Assembly: GCA_000711775.1 (NCBI GenBank)
Contig: ARYC01000574.1
Location: 1 to 64,000, forward strand
Direction of reading: 5' to 3'
Origin: Oxytricha trifallax
Taxonomy: Eukaryota > Ciliophora > Spirotrichea > Sporadotrichida > Oxytrichidae
Length of the DNA stretch: 64,000 nt
In this document: positions 45,237 through 56,701 of the stretch, piece by piece
How positions within the stretch are numbered: position 1 is the stretch's first letter
Layout: every line of letters begins with the position of its first letter
Notes under the pieces: generated by a model
What the model was told of the DNA's origin: nothing
What the model saw: only the letters and a program-made list of their open reading frames with translations
The model's database searches: none
Translations under genes and position numbers: made by a program

Positions 45237-46203
45237 TTAATATATTAAATGGATAAAATTTATGATACATTAAATTGTTAAAATTTTATAACTCTCCATT
45301 TATGTGTTAAAATTTATATCGACAATTTCTCATAAAATATTACATTAATAAATAATTTTGGGAAAAAACAATTTCAATTATTAATAAATACTTGTTAATT
45401 TATTTTATTATTTTGTTTTTTCAAGAAAGTATTGCCAAGCAAGATAATTTAAACCCATTTGATATTTCTTTAAATAAATATAGTTATTGTAATGCTATAA
45501 TTTTTTATATATATATTTACTCAAATATCACTTTTACTGCGTTTTAGTTAGGATTAATTATTAATATAATAATTAATGATAATTATTAAATGCAAAAATT
45601 AGATATAGTTTTTATATTTATTAAATAATATAATGAGATTCTAAATCTAATGAGCTTTATTAAGTATTATAATTTAAATTCAATTTCTCAAATTGAAATG
45701 TATTTTTACAATTTTATTTTAGTTTAAGTAAAAAAATAAAATAATTTTTTTTATGATATTACAAAAAGATATTTAAAATGGAAAATTAGAAACAAAAAAA
45801 TAATAAAATAATTAAATATAAGTTTTAGTATTTTTTAATTTTTCTATTGGTGTTTAACTACTATTGATTTGATTTTGATTTATTTTAAACAGCCAATAAT
45901 TTGACTCATCGATAAATTAAGTTATATTTAACATATCTTAACTGTAGACCTTTTAATTTAAACTTTTAATTTTGATTCCCAATGATTTAATATCAGTACA
46001 AATTATCTGTCAAAATTTTTTAAAGGGAAAGATGCAATGAATTACAAAAACGACAATATTACAGATTTATTGTATTCATGAAAGCTTTCCCTCATTAATA
46101 TAAATAGATCTTAATTATTCTATATTAAATCTTCTCTTTAACTTATTTCTTCTACCAAATTACTTAGGACTTGGTGATACTCTTCAAATTTCTATTAAAT
46201 TAT
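45237..46203. other. IES between MDS 3 and 4 (tentative)
   Basis: About 1 kb, AT-rich; no coding or repeat structure recognised. Confidence 0.4.
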
Positions 46204-46312
46204 ATTTAAATTATTTTTATATATTTTATTTATTAATTTCATTATATCATGGTTGATGTGCAACTTTTCCTCCTCCTGTAGAATAAACTCAATAAACTTT
46301 AATAAATAATTA
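46204..46312 (-). CDS. MDS 3 (tentative)
   Basis: Encodes KFIEFILQEEEKLHINHDIM. Pointers AAATAATTA (46304-46312, shared with 48185-48193) and ATTTAAATT. Only the central 50 bp is clearly less AT-rich. Confidence 0.45.
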
Positions 46313-46344
46313 TAATTATATTTAAATATCATAATTATTTAATC

Positions 46345-47335
46345 TTTATATATATTTGTTCTGACTGAGACTCTCCCCTTAACCGAGATACCCCTACCCC
46401 TCAACCAAGACACCCCTCCCCACAATCGAGACACCCCTCAACTCAAACAGATCTCAATTTATTTTAATTTATTAATAAAACTTATTTTTTACTCAAAATA
46501 AAGTGCTTGCAGTGCTGATCACTATTACCATAATAGATATATTGATGTGTTTCACTTTGCCTGACGACCTTTATTAAAATATGCTCCCACAGGAAAATAA
46601 TTATAATAACATTCCTTTTGACTTTCATTAGTAATAATATGATTTTCATTGACACACAATATTATTATAATTCTTATAATTTATATCACTTCCATTCAAC
46701 TAAGTATTAAGAATTAAAATAATTATCTTCCCATTATTTTTATCTTCTATTTATTTCTTTATAAATACATTTAACATTATTTTTACTTTAATTTGAATTA
46801 ATAATTAATTTCTGTTATAGTCATTAATGTATTAAAATGTTAATCATTAACATATGAAATTATTTATAACTTTTTAAAAACTAAGCTTAACCAAATAAAA
46901 TTTAATTAGCAATTAAAAAATAAAGTAAAAATAATGTTAAATGTATTTAAAAAGAAATAAGGAGAAGAAAAAATTTTAGGAAAATTATTGTTTTAAATTC
47001 TTAATATTTAGTTGAATGGAAGTGATTTAAATTATAAGAATTATAATAATATTTTGTGTAAATGAAAATCATATTATTACTAATGAAAGCCAAAAGGAAT
47101 GTTATAATAATTATTTACCTGTGGGAGCATGTTTTAATAAAGGTGGACGGATGAATTGAAACACATCAAATTTTATCTATAATGGTAATAGTGACCCGAT
47201 GCAGGACAATAAATTAATTTCGAGTCAAAAAAATAAGTTTATCAAAAAATTAAAATTTAGAGGGGTGGTGGTCTCGGTTGGTGGAGGAGTAGGGGTTCTC
47301 GTTTTGGGGTAGTAGTAGGGGGTTTATAACATATA
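46345..47335. mobile_element. ~1-kb near-perfect foldback element with C-rich subterminal repeats
   Basis: Left and right halves are inverted copies almost to the centre: ATGCTCCCACAGGAAAATAA (46581) against TTATTTACCTGTGGGAGCAT (47111), and ACTATTACCATAATAGATAT against ATCTATAATGGTAATAGTGA. Near the tips lie three to four ~21-bp tandem units of the type GAGACACCCCTCAAC (46370-46440), mirrored as G-rich units at 47260-47320. No gene. Confidence 0.85.
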
Positions 47336-47417
47336 TTCAAAGTACTTATTTGAGTATATTAAATTTAATAAGTTTAATAAAAAATTATTTTTGCGTATTA
47401 ACTTTATTTAACTTCTC

Positions 47418-48080
47418 AATTTAGATTTCTTATTGTAGGAAAACAATTGGTTTTTAAAATAAATAATAATTTGAATAAAAAATTAAATTCTCATTAGTGG
47501 TTCCACTTTTTATTTGAAATGACTATTACATCATATTATGTTTTAATAATAACTATATTGATAATTTTAAATCTTACCTAAATGCATAAATTGTAGAACT
47601 TCAGTTCTTATAATAGGTTTTCTATGAATTGCACAAAAAATGTTATGAAGGTATTAAAGTGAATATTATTAGTTAACTATATTTATGGTGAGAAAAAGTA
47701 GAGAAGTTTCCTGTCATTATTCTTTAGATGATCTGGAAAAGTACAAAGATTATGATTAAAAAATGATCAAGCCATTGAAGTTCAAAATTTAGAATGAATA
47801 TCTTTTCTCACCATAAATATAGTTAACTAATAATATTCACTGTAATACCTTCATAACATTTTTTGTACAATTCAAAGAAAAACTATTTTTAAGAACTGTA
47901 TGTCTGCAATTTATGCATTTAGGTAAGATTTAAAATTATCAATATAGTTATTATTAAAACCCAATATGATGTTATAGCCATTTCAAATAAAAGTTGGACC
48001 ACTAATGATAATTAAATCTTTATTCAAGTGATTACTTCTTTACAAACAAATTGTTTTCCTACAATAAAAAACTAAATTTA
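47418..48080. mobile_element. Foldback element with ~270-bp arms
   Basis: ACCTAAATGCATAAATTG (47577) mirrors CAATTTATGCATTTAGGT (47909); AATATTATTAGTTAACTATA mirrors TATAGTTAACTAATAATATT; tips AGGAAAACAATTGG and CAAATTGTTTTCCT. A ~100-bp unpaired centre contains AAGTTTCCTGTCATTATTC, which shares TTTCCTGTCA with the element at 59170. Confidence 0.85.
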
Positions 48081-48184
48081 TTTATTATTATTAATAAGCT
48101 TATGCTATTATGTTTGAATTAATATATTTTTCTTAATAAAAAGTAGTTATGATATAAAAATTATATAAAGCAAAGAAAAAATAA

Positions 48185-48359
48185 AAATAATTACTAAATT
48201 ATTTTTCAATTTTTTTAATTAAATTATAATTAGAGTATAAAAAGAAATATAAACGACGAATTTATTGCAAAATATCATAATAATTTAATTTTACAGATTT
48301 CTTCTTACCAGCTAGAATATTTGTAGGTATGAGCTTTATAAATCTAAAGAATAATTAAT
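48185..48359 (-). CDS. MDS 2 (tentative)
   Basis: Open frame FIKLIPTNILAGKKKSVKLN then YYDILQQIRRLYFFLYSNYN; a second frame (NYSLDLQSSYLQIFQLVRRN) is also open and Q-rich, so the reading frame is undecided. ATTAAT (48354-48359 and 52125-52130) joins the first frame to MDS 1. Confidence 0.4.
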
Positions 48360-48784
48360 CTTTTCAGGTATTGTAAAAAATAAATTCTTTATTCCTTTAA
48401 AATATATAATAGTATAACTTGAGATAAATCTTAATTAGTTATAATTTAAGGACTTTTAAATTAAATAATTATGATTGAATATATATAAATATGTCTAATA
48501 GATTAAGCTCAAGTATATATTTAATACTTTTTTTTAAATAAAACGAAGTAAAAAATGTTGGAATTTATTTTTCATTAACAAACATTTTTGAGACTTAAAT
48601 TAACTCAAATATTAATTAATCATAAAAGTTAACACCTAGTTTCCCTACCTCTTTACTAATAATGTTTTAATAAAATTTTTGTTGATTTTAGCCACTACTA
48701 TTTAAAATGATTTTATTTTATAAAAATCGTTAACTCCGTAAATCTTTTTAATACATGCTTTCATACGAATACCTTCAATAATCA

Positions 48785-49015
48785 ATTAAATTTATTAATA
48801 TTAATATATTAAATTTTAAATATATAAGTACTTATTTCTAAACTATCATAAGTTTTATACTTTTATAAAGCAAACCAATATTAATAATATATATTTTCAC
48901 ATTTTAAATAAGCGATATTGGTTTGCTTGATAAAAGTAAAAAACTTATGATAGTTTAGAAATAAGTACTTATATATTAAAAATTTAATATATTAATATTA
49001 ATAAATTTAATTGAT
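48785..49015. mobile_element. Foldback element
   Basis: Arms of ~95 bp: TAAGTACTTATTTCTAAACT with AGTTTAGAAATAAGTACTTA and AAAGCAAACCAATATTA with CGATATTGGTTTGCTT, loop ~35 bp. Confidence 0.85.
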
Positions 49016-49540
49016 TAGTTAATGTGTTCATATTAAAATATGTTTAAAATTTATTTATCAAATTATATTAATCTTTTATGCTGTTTTCCAAATTTTTAAT
49101 ACAGTCTTTCTTCATTTAAAATAAATAAAATTGTAAAATATAGGAGGTTTGAATTTTCATGATCAATTTAAATAGATAATATTGTTAGATTATAAATTAA
49201 AATGTAATTTTTATACTTAAGATCACTAATTTAATAAAATCTCTAACAAAAATATGCGCAATATATTTTTAAAATGTTGAAGCAAGTAAAGATATGTTTA
49301 AAAATATATTTTCACCACTCTATCTTTAACTATCTTAAATTTATTAATAATTGCTTGAAATTAAAATAAATAGGATCAATTCATTCTAATTATCATTTGA
49401 ATTCAACTTTTTAAAATGTTGAATCTTGATAATTTTAAAGAAATTCCGTTTTTACAAAAACTTTGCGTACTATTGAGATTTGTTGTCTAATGAATTTATG
49501 ATTGACTTGAATACTGATAAGTATTTATAAAATATCAATT

Positions 49541-49708
49541 ATCATTGAAGACATAGACAAAAATAGCTACAAAACTAGTTCTGTAGTTTAAAAGTAATGG
49601 TTAGTTTAGCAACGAAAAGCTGTGAAGTTAAATATAATCATTTTCGAAATAGACTACCTCATTAAAGAAGAATTTTATTTTAATTTTATTTTGCCTTAAT
49701 TCTGGTGA
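49541..49708 (+). CDS. Short unidentified coding-like block
   Basis: Plus strand, 55 codons to TGA: IIEDIDKNSYKTSSVVQKQW, LVQQRKAVKLNIIIFEIDYL. Less AT-rich than its flanks. Lies within the MDS 1/2 IES. Could be a gene fragment. Confidence 0.3.
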
Positions 49709-50740
49709 AAAGTTTCTTTTATTAAAATTAGGATAAACGAAATTTTTCACAATGTTATATTTAAATCTTAGTTTTTTAATTTTAACTTAATTATTAATTT
49801 AAATTTTTTAAATTCAAAGTCAATTATTCTTTATTAATAATTAACATAGAAATTCCAAATAATTTTATTGATTTAACATAAAAATTAAAATTTTATTATA
49901 TAATTATGATCTCTTGATTTAGGGTGTATTAAAGTTTAAATGGGGGTAAATAATTAATCTCAATATTAAAAAATTATTTTGATATTTAACAAATTTATAA
50001 TTAAAATATTTAAGCTTGTATAGACTTGTGATATTTTAAAGTTTTAAATATCCATAAAAAACAAAAATTCTTTATAATATTATTTTAATAAGATAACTTT
50101 AACTCCTTTATCAACAAATGTTATAATTAAGTATACCAAAAATGAACTATTTAAATCTTTTAATTTAATCCATTTAAAAATATCATCTTTTTATAGAATA
50201 AAGATATCGAAATCATTTGATATTTTTTATATATCTAATGATCTGAATATTTTTAAAATAATCTACAAGTAAACTTTTATTTAAATATAAAAAATTAGTT
50301 TTTATATTTTTATATCTTAGTTAAATTTTTTTATTTATTATAGAATTGCTTTTATAGTAACTTTTTTTTATACAATTCACCAAAAATTTGAAACAAATAA
50401 AGAAAATTAAAAATAATAATAATAGGAAAGTAAAGGAAATTACGAAAATGTATTTACAATAAAAGATATTATTTTATTACTATTATTTTTAAGTTAAAAA
50501 TATTAGATGAGTTTATTTTGAATATTAACTTAATTTTTTTAATAAAAATAGAGAATAAATTATTTGAAAATTTAAAAAGAATATTATATTATTTATCACA
50601 ACTATCCCAATAGTTTATTTAAATATTTCACTATTATATTTAAAACAGGAAAGTATAATTAAAATTATTAGTTAATTAGTATTTAATAATTATTTTTAAT
50701 CAATTTACTGTTTTATTTAACTAACAAATTTAACCTATTC
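49709..50740. other. AT-rich IES DNA
   Basis: Nothing recognised. Confidence 0.4.
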
Positions 50741-51923
50741 ATAACCCCAAGACCCTTTAATCAAGTTTATATGTGTTATTGTTAAGCGTAATTTAGGGAA
50801 TTAGGGTTTCTTTGGGTTTGATATTAATTTTTTTCATTAATTTAATTGTATTTATTTGTGTTAGTAATTCTATGTTATTCACTTTTGTACAACTTTAGAC
50901 GGTTAAATAATAAATTTTATCGATTATTATATATTAAGTTCTGTGTAATCTTATATTCTCGATAAGGTTTGTCTAATTTTATCAAAATAGTGAAATTTCT
51001 TCAAAATTTCATATTCCATATTTCTTATTTTCATTATTTAAAAACTACAATATATTTTTGTATTTTTAGGAAGTCTTTCTAATTAAGTTCCAACTTAATT
51101 AAGAGTATTAAAATTTAAGTACTTCTAAAATAGTGATTAACTTAATTATAAACTGCTATTTGATTTAAACCATATTAGGAGATCATCCTAATTAAATTAT
51201 TGATTAACTAGTAGATATTTTTAATAGAGCTTAATTTTAAAATGAAAATCCATCCCTAAAATACTTGATTACAATTTCAATATCCTTCAATATAATAGAA
51301 ATTTTAATTAACATCTTATGAGATGCCCATATGTAATGTGTACTATATCAATAAATAATTCTGAAATACTATATTTAAGATAAATTTACATTTCTGCTCT
51401 TTTTACCTCCAACAATGGATAAAATGGACCAAGAAGCATTTTTAAAAATATCATTTCTTCAAAATTTAAAATATTTTATTTATTTTTGTTAGAAAACTTA
51501 ATTGATCGATCTGTCAAAAAAAGGACTGATAATACATTCCAAACTCTTTACTATTGTAGAATCTAAAAGTATTGAAATTTAAAAACTTAATTTTTTAGAT
51601 TAACTTATGCTTAAATTTCAAAAATTAATGATTAATGAAATATTTTTTATGCAAAAATGATTAATAAAATTGATCGAACTTGTAAGAAAAAAAATAAAAC
51701 TGGTTGAAGGGAGTGTCATAAAATTGGAAATTTTCATAAAACATTCACAATAATATATCTAACAATTTTTACAGATATGGTATGCTAGAATAGTTATCTC
51801 ATAAATATCTATATTATATTTAAATTAGCATAAAATGATTTGTTATAATCCAAAGAAACCCTAATACCCAACATTATTTATTCAAATCAAAAAATATAAA
51901 ACTATTAAGGGGTTTTGGGGTTT
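50741..51923. mobile_element. Short non-autonomous TBE derivative
   Basis: Left end AACCCCAAGACCCTTTAATC (50743), right end AAGGGGTTTTGGGGTTT (51923), subterminal inverted repeats as in the 35.95-kb copy. Interior keeps the TBE centre end (CATCTTATGAGATGCCCATA at 51312, compare TATAAGATGCCCATA at 5997). 1.18 kb, no gene; closest relative is the 33.24-kb copy. Confidence 0.8.
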
Positions 51924-52124
51924 AGATAACCACTAATCTAAAAATACCTTTTTTACTAAAAGAACCTTATTCTTAGCTTTTCTATAAAAAATAATAAATT
52001 TTTCAAATACAAATTTCCCAAAAAATGGTTATTATTATAATTATATAAAGTTTATAAAAGCATCACACTTAAAATATATTAATTTAAATAATTATTCAAC
52101 ATGATTAATTTTATAGAAGTTCTC

Positions 52125-52185
52125 ATTAATTTTCATTTTGACTTTCTTGCGCAATGAGCGGACTTTTCTTAATTTTCATATCCAT
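52125..52185 (-). CDS. MDS 1 (tentative): candidate start of the dispersed gene
   Basis: ATG at 52183-52185, MDMKIKKSPLIAQESQNEN, running to a TGA at 52122-52124 unless joined at ATTAAT (52125-52130). GC-rich for its surroundings. Confidence 0.45.
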
Positions 52186-52724
52186 ATTATGAAAATATCG
52201 TTTCTAATTAAAATCTCTAGAAATTTGAATTTAGAATTTTATTTATTTACTGACTCCCAAAAGTCTAATTATTATAAATAACCAATTTATTACAAATCAT
52301 TAGATTAATTACTAGCAGATTATCTTTGTATGTAATTCACAAACATGAGAAAATAACAATTAGGAACTAAAGCCCCATCTAAAATATTATTAATTCCTTA
52401 AAATTATTGTACAATTATAAAACCATATTAATCAACCAAATTTTATTAATATTTATAACTTAATTAACTGCAATTTATGAATTTTATCATATATACACTT
52501 TTATTAATGACTTAAGTACAGCTATATTTTACATAATGATATACTGATTTTTTTATAAATTTCTCATGTTTAACTAAAATAATTCTTATTTTCTGGTTAT
52601 TTAAAAAAATTGTCAATATTTATAAAATAAAATACTTATTAATTCATTTATATTATAAATTATACTTATTTTAAAATTATATTTGAATCAATATTAATCC
52701 TTAAATATTTCCAAATCAAGAGTT
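52186..52724. other. AT-rich DNA
   Basis: No coding block or repeat seen. Confidence 0.4.
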
Positions 52725-53612
52725 ATTATTGCTAAAATATATAAGAATAGGAAATAATAGAAATACAAATTAATCTCAAGTATTTATATAATTAAAACTG
52801 GCATTTATTACGAAAGACTTTAATTCAAATTTGATTTATTTAATTAATTATTAATATAAAGTGTGCAAAAGTGCAGATTGTGCAAAAATATAATATAGCA
52901 ACAAAGTGGGCAGGATGTGTGTGCAAATAATTGAAAAGATAATAATTTAATAATGGTCTTGTCTGCTATAGCAGTAAGAGCTTGTTAGTAATGTGAAAGT
53001 GAGATCTATCGGCAATACCATTGATATAGATACCTCCCCTGCCTCTATCAAGATAGAAACCTTCAGCTTCGAGGATGTCTTCATTGTCACTACAATCAAT
53101 GTTGTGAATTTGTTTGGCATTGACTAATCTAGCATATTTAGTGTGCTGGAACACATAAATGGATGAATTAGAGGCAGTGCTTAATCTTGTTAATAGTAGC
53201 TCTCTGAATTTACAACTGTAACGATAATTCTGTCGTTATTAAAATCTTAAATTTCATCTTTCATGCAGCTGTATTGGGAGATGTTTTCATATTCACCGGC
53301 CTGAAGAGTAAGATTCTATTCGAGTGCGTGACCTTAAGTTATTGATTGAACGAATTATTAGAGTGCTCTCAATTTATATATTTATTCGATTATTAAATTA
53401 TTATCTTTTCAATTATTTGCACACATCCTGCCCATTTTGTTGCTATATTATATTTTTGCACAATCTGCACTTTTGCACACTTTATATTAATAATTAATTA
53501 AATAAATCAAATTTGAATTAAAGTCATTCGTAATAAATGCCAGTAATATATATATAAATACTTGAGATTAATTTATATGTATATTATTTCCTATTCTTAT
53601 GTATTTTAGTAA
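52725..53612. mobile_element. Long-inverted-repeat element with a coding core
   Basis: Arms of ~225 bp (52725-52956 and 53385-53612) match closely: GTGTGCAAAAGTGCAGATTG with CAATCTGCACTTTTGCACAC, and CTGGCATTTATTACG with CGTAATAAATGCCAG. The ~430-bp core is far less AT-rich and reads as coding on the minus strand, so this is a gene-carrying foldback or an MDS bracketed by a foldback. Confidence 0.8.
52957..53384 (-). CDS. Coding core of the 52.7-kb foldback
   Basis: Best frame: CKFRELLLTRLSTASNSSIY, VFQHTKYARLVNAKQIHNID, CSDNEDILEAEGFYLDRGRG and GIYINGIADRSHFHITNKLL, then the frame runs on through a TAG (Gln) into the left arm. At the 5' side a TGA lies at about 53258; the segment 53260-53350 reads in another frame. 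Gly/Asp-rich middle (FYLDRGRGGIYINGI) is protein-like but I know no family. No other copy in the window. Confidence 0.5.
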
Positions 53613-54600
53613 TAAAATGTATTTAAGTAAAAGAATTTATATAGTATAAAATATATTATTTTATATTTTTATATAAATAAATTTTTATAAAAAATAAACT
53701 CCATTTTTGATTGGATCTGTAGGAAGGAAGTTAACTGAAATGTGTATGATTACTTTTATAATTTATATTTTACTTTTATAAAATTGAAAAATATTTATTA
53801 AAAATACTAGGGAAGATCCTGATATTTAAACCAAAATAAATTAATTATTAATGGAATGTGTATTTAAGATATATTAATACAAAATAATTATAATCGAATA
53901 TAAAAATTCCTCGTGTAATTTGTAATTAAAATTTATTATTGTTTTCAATAAAATATTTTTAGATAGATTGATTAAAAATAGTTATAAATTATGAAGTTAT
54001 TAATTCTTAAATGTTTAAGAACATTTTGCAAATCATGAATTATTATAACCCTAGTAAGTAAAAATTATAAAGAAGTGTGTTAATATTTGGAAAATTAATT
54101 TATATTAAATAAATAAAAAAATTGATCTATTTACTGTTTAAGTTCCTGAAGTTTGACGATCTTAGACTTATTCTATAAATGATTAAAAATAGTTGAACTA
54201 TAAGATATAGAATAATTTTATGACTCTTGCAAATAAAAGTTTAATTAGATATAATATCAGATTAAGAATCATTTATAAAAGACTTCATTCTTTGCAATTT
54301 AAATCCGAAAAAATTCCAAAAAAAATATAATTTGCTTTAAATTAAAGAAAATTTGTTTAAAATTGGGGTTACATATAAGTTTTTATTTGATACTTGCAAT
54401 ATTTGCATTTATTTAATAAAATGAAAAACATTTTAGGATCCTTTAGAATGAATAGAAGAATACAAGACTTGTTTACTTTATCAAAATTCAAGCTTATTTA
54501 TTGATTTAACTTACATTAAACAAATTTTAGAGTTTTATAAAAATAAGTCCTGCCATTCATCGAATTACTAGTTTTTTTATTATCTACTTTATTCTTTTCG
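53613..54600. other. AT-rich DNA
   Basis: No gene or repeat recognised; TTGGGGTTACATATAAG at 54364 is faintly like a TBE end but has no partner. Confidence 0.35.
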
Positions 54601-54647
54601 TAGCAACTTACTTGTTCTATAATATAGCATGTTTTGTGAGGTAAATC

Positions 54648-55045
54648 TCACTTTTATTATATCCACCTCTTTAGAAACTGCATGGAGTTTCCAATACATA
54701 TCTTAGCCTAAATACCTTTACTCTTAATGCTCAATTGAAATAAATTATTGTCAATCTTACAGGTGAAAAGTTTATCATAATATTCACAGCTTGAAATTTC
54801 TGTGAAAAGAACTATTTTTTGTAGCAATTTTATTCATTGCAAGTCTAAATTGCTAATAAAGCAAGCAAGTTATATTTCCTTTAATTTTTTAAAGAAGTCT
54901 CTCAAAGTAATTTCCAAATAGTTTGAGACATAAAGCAGGATATTTTTTGGCAATGAGAACATCATCTAGCTTTATAAAGGAACTGAATTTTATCTAAGTT
55001 AGCACCAAAATTAATAATTTCATGCATTTTAGAAAAAAAATTAGT
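54648..55045 (-). CDS. Unidentified coding block beside the TBE kinase
   Basis: Minus strand, two frames: IKLDDVLIAKKYPALCLKLF, GNYFERLLQKIKGNITCLLY, QQFRLAMNKIATKN, then (after one frame step near 54825) KIVLFTEISSCEYYDKLFTC, KIDNNLFQLSIKSKGIQAKI and GNSMQFLKRWIQQK to TGA 54648. It sits where a TBE 22-kDa ORF would lie relative to the kinase at 55172, on the right strand, but I see no similarity to the 6094-6883 protein. Either a diverged TBE gene or an MDS. Confidence 0.45.
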
Positions 55046-55171
55046 TAACTAAGTACAAATATGATTTATAACACTTAAAATAAACCATTAATGTTTTTCT
55101 GAAACAAATTAATCGAGTATTTATAACTTGTGAGATTATTAAGGCATAATTGTAGAAATTTCAATTTCAAT

Positions 55172-56550
55172 TTAGCTGTTAACTTAAATAGGAAATCAAT
55201 TTCTCTTGGTTATGACTGAAGTTATTTTTGTTGAGAGGGTGGTATAACTTAGCGCCTTTGATTTTTAAGCTAAGGTCATCTAAATTGATATATAAATAAG
55301 AAAGAAAGAAAGTGCAGAGTTAGATATCTAAACACTAATAGAAGATTCTGAGGAGATAAAAGAACAGCTAACAGTCGAAAAGATTAAAACATTCTAATGC
55401 CAAGTCTGCTTAAATTATTTTGCAGCCAAGTAGAGCATGAAGTAAAACACCAAAGAGATACAACTTGCAAAGCAATGATCTATTTCAAGCATTATAAGTT
55501 GGTAGAATACACTAATGTACGACTTGTATGAAGTCTTGCACTCACTCTGCAAAATAAAGAAGCATTTGCAGAACCATAATATGATTGAGTTTTTAATGAA
55601 GGATTAAGAAGCATAAAAACTAATTTTAGCAACAACAAAAAATCTAATACTTAAAAGAGACTCAAGAGACAGAAGCGATTTGAATCGATGCATCAACCAG
55701 CAAGCAATACCATTTAAACATGATTTAATATAGAATTATGAATATTCCTGCACTTAACACAGTTTATCTTACAGTGTCGAAAATTACTTGAAATTTAACG
55801 AACCAAACAATACAAAGCTGATAGTGATTGGAGTTAGCATACAAGGTATATCATTTAATGATCTCATTTAGAACGATTAGAACTAAAATAAATTTGCTAA
55901 CTAATATTTAAAAGATGCTTAGAGAAGAAAATGTAAGAATTTTACTTAAGCTAGATGTTTTTATATTAGGCTTTGGTTTCCTCACACTATGGCTAAAGAA
56001 ATATAAAATTACTTTGAGAGACTATCTATATCACAACAGAAACCCAAACGATTTGAATGATTTATATTATCAGAAATGATTGAGAGTGTCAAAGAGTTGC
56101 AAATACTTAAATATATTCATGAGATTTGAATAATGAAAATGTTACGTTGAACCTTTTCCAATAAAAAGTAGTAGTAGCTAACATTTTCGATATGGCTTTA
56201 AAATAAGAGAATAAATCACTAAAATGTATTTGGGACACCTGGTTACTTTTCAACGAAAAAATGGACTAATGGATATCTTAATTCAATGTAATGGTAGTTG
56301 CTGCTATTATTTTGGAGAGCGATTATGTATAAAATTTCTTACTTTGGCACTAGGGATTTAAAATAATCAAATAAGTTAACTTAGTAGCATTTAAAGTAAA
56401 ATAAAAATGAATCCAAAGAAATAAGAAATTAAGTATAGATAAAAAAATTGTAAGACCCCTTAATTATACTCAACAGTTATTAGAAGAGATGCTTGAACCA
56501 CTTAAGGTAGCAAGATTCTAGAGTTATAACAAAAACAAGCAAATTATATT
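55172..56550 (+). pseudogene. TBE zinc-finger/kinase pseudogene
   Basis: Starts at a degenerate AVNLNRKSISLGYD (ATG lost), then EVIFVERVV, CQVCLNYFAAKQ (finger Cys pair intact here), RLKRDSRDRS, ENYLKFNEPNNTKLIVIGV, FGFLTLWLKKYKITLRDYLY and a damaged catalytic loop (EICIMKMLR for HRDFKPENVML). Numerous frame breaks. The retained Cys pair shows what the 3.9-kb copy has lost (FQDCQNHF). Confidence 0.7.
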
Positions 56551-56694
56551 CATTTTGTAAGATTTAACTAATATTCTTAAAAACATATTAAATACACTTA
56601 AAACCTTCGTTTTTTCTTTTAACCCCAATAATATCACAACTAAAGCGTCAAACTACAACACTTATAAACCTCATTAAGGAGTTTTGGGGTCTTG
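55172..56694. mobile_element. Degenerate TBE, kinase half with right end
   Basis: Right end GGAGTTTTGGGGTCTTG at 56694 followed by ATT (target-like). Interior from 55172 is homologous to the kinase gene of the full TBE. The transposase half and opposite terminal repeat were not found. Relative to the 3.9-kb copy the element is inverted. Confidence 0.75.
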
Positions 56695-56701
56695 ATTGCC
56701 A

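Larger units (their letters stand above)
17456..52185 (-). other. Dispersed germline locus: about 21 MDSs of one Q/N-rich gene over 35 kb
   Basis: All blocks listed below as MDS 1-21 are on the minus strand in one order. Adjacent blocks share a short direct repeat (4-10 bp) at which they join in the same reading frame with no TGA, the behaviour of pointers. Assembled coding length is about 2.5 kb, a normal nanochromosome size. The encoded protein is rich in Gln, Asn, Ser, Arg and acidic residues from MDS 8 onward and has no domain I recognise. Every join from MDS 8 to 21 is supported except 11-12 (several candidates) and 18-19 (4-bp pointer only). MDS 1-7 joins rest on AT-rich pointers and are weaker. 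The order is unscrambled. Confidence 0.65.

Noticed and set aside
54364-54395. Missing end of the 56.7-kb TBE
   Set aside because: GGGGTTACATATAAG is in the wrong arrangement for a terminal repeat and is not next to any transposase sequence.
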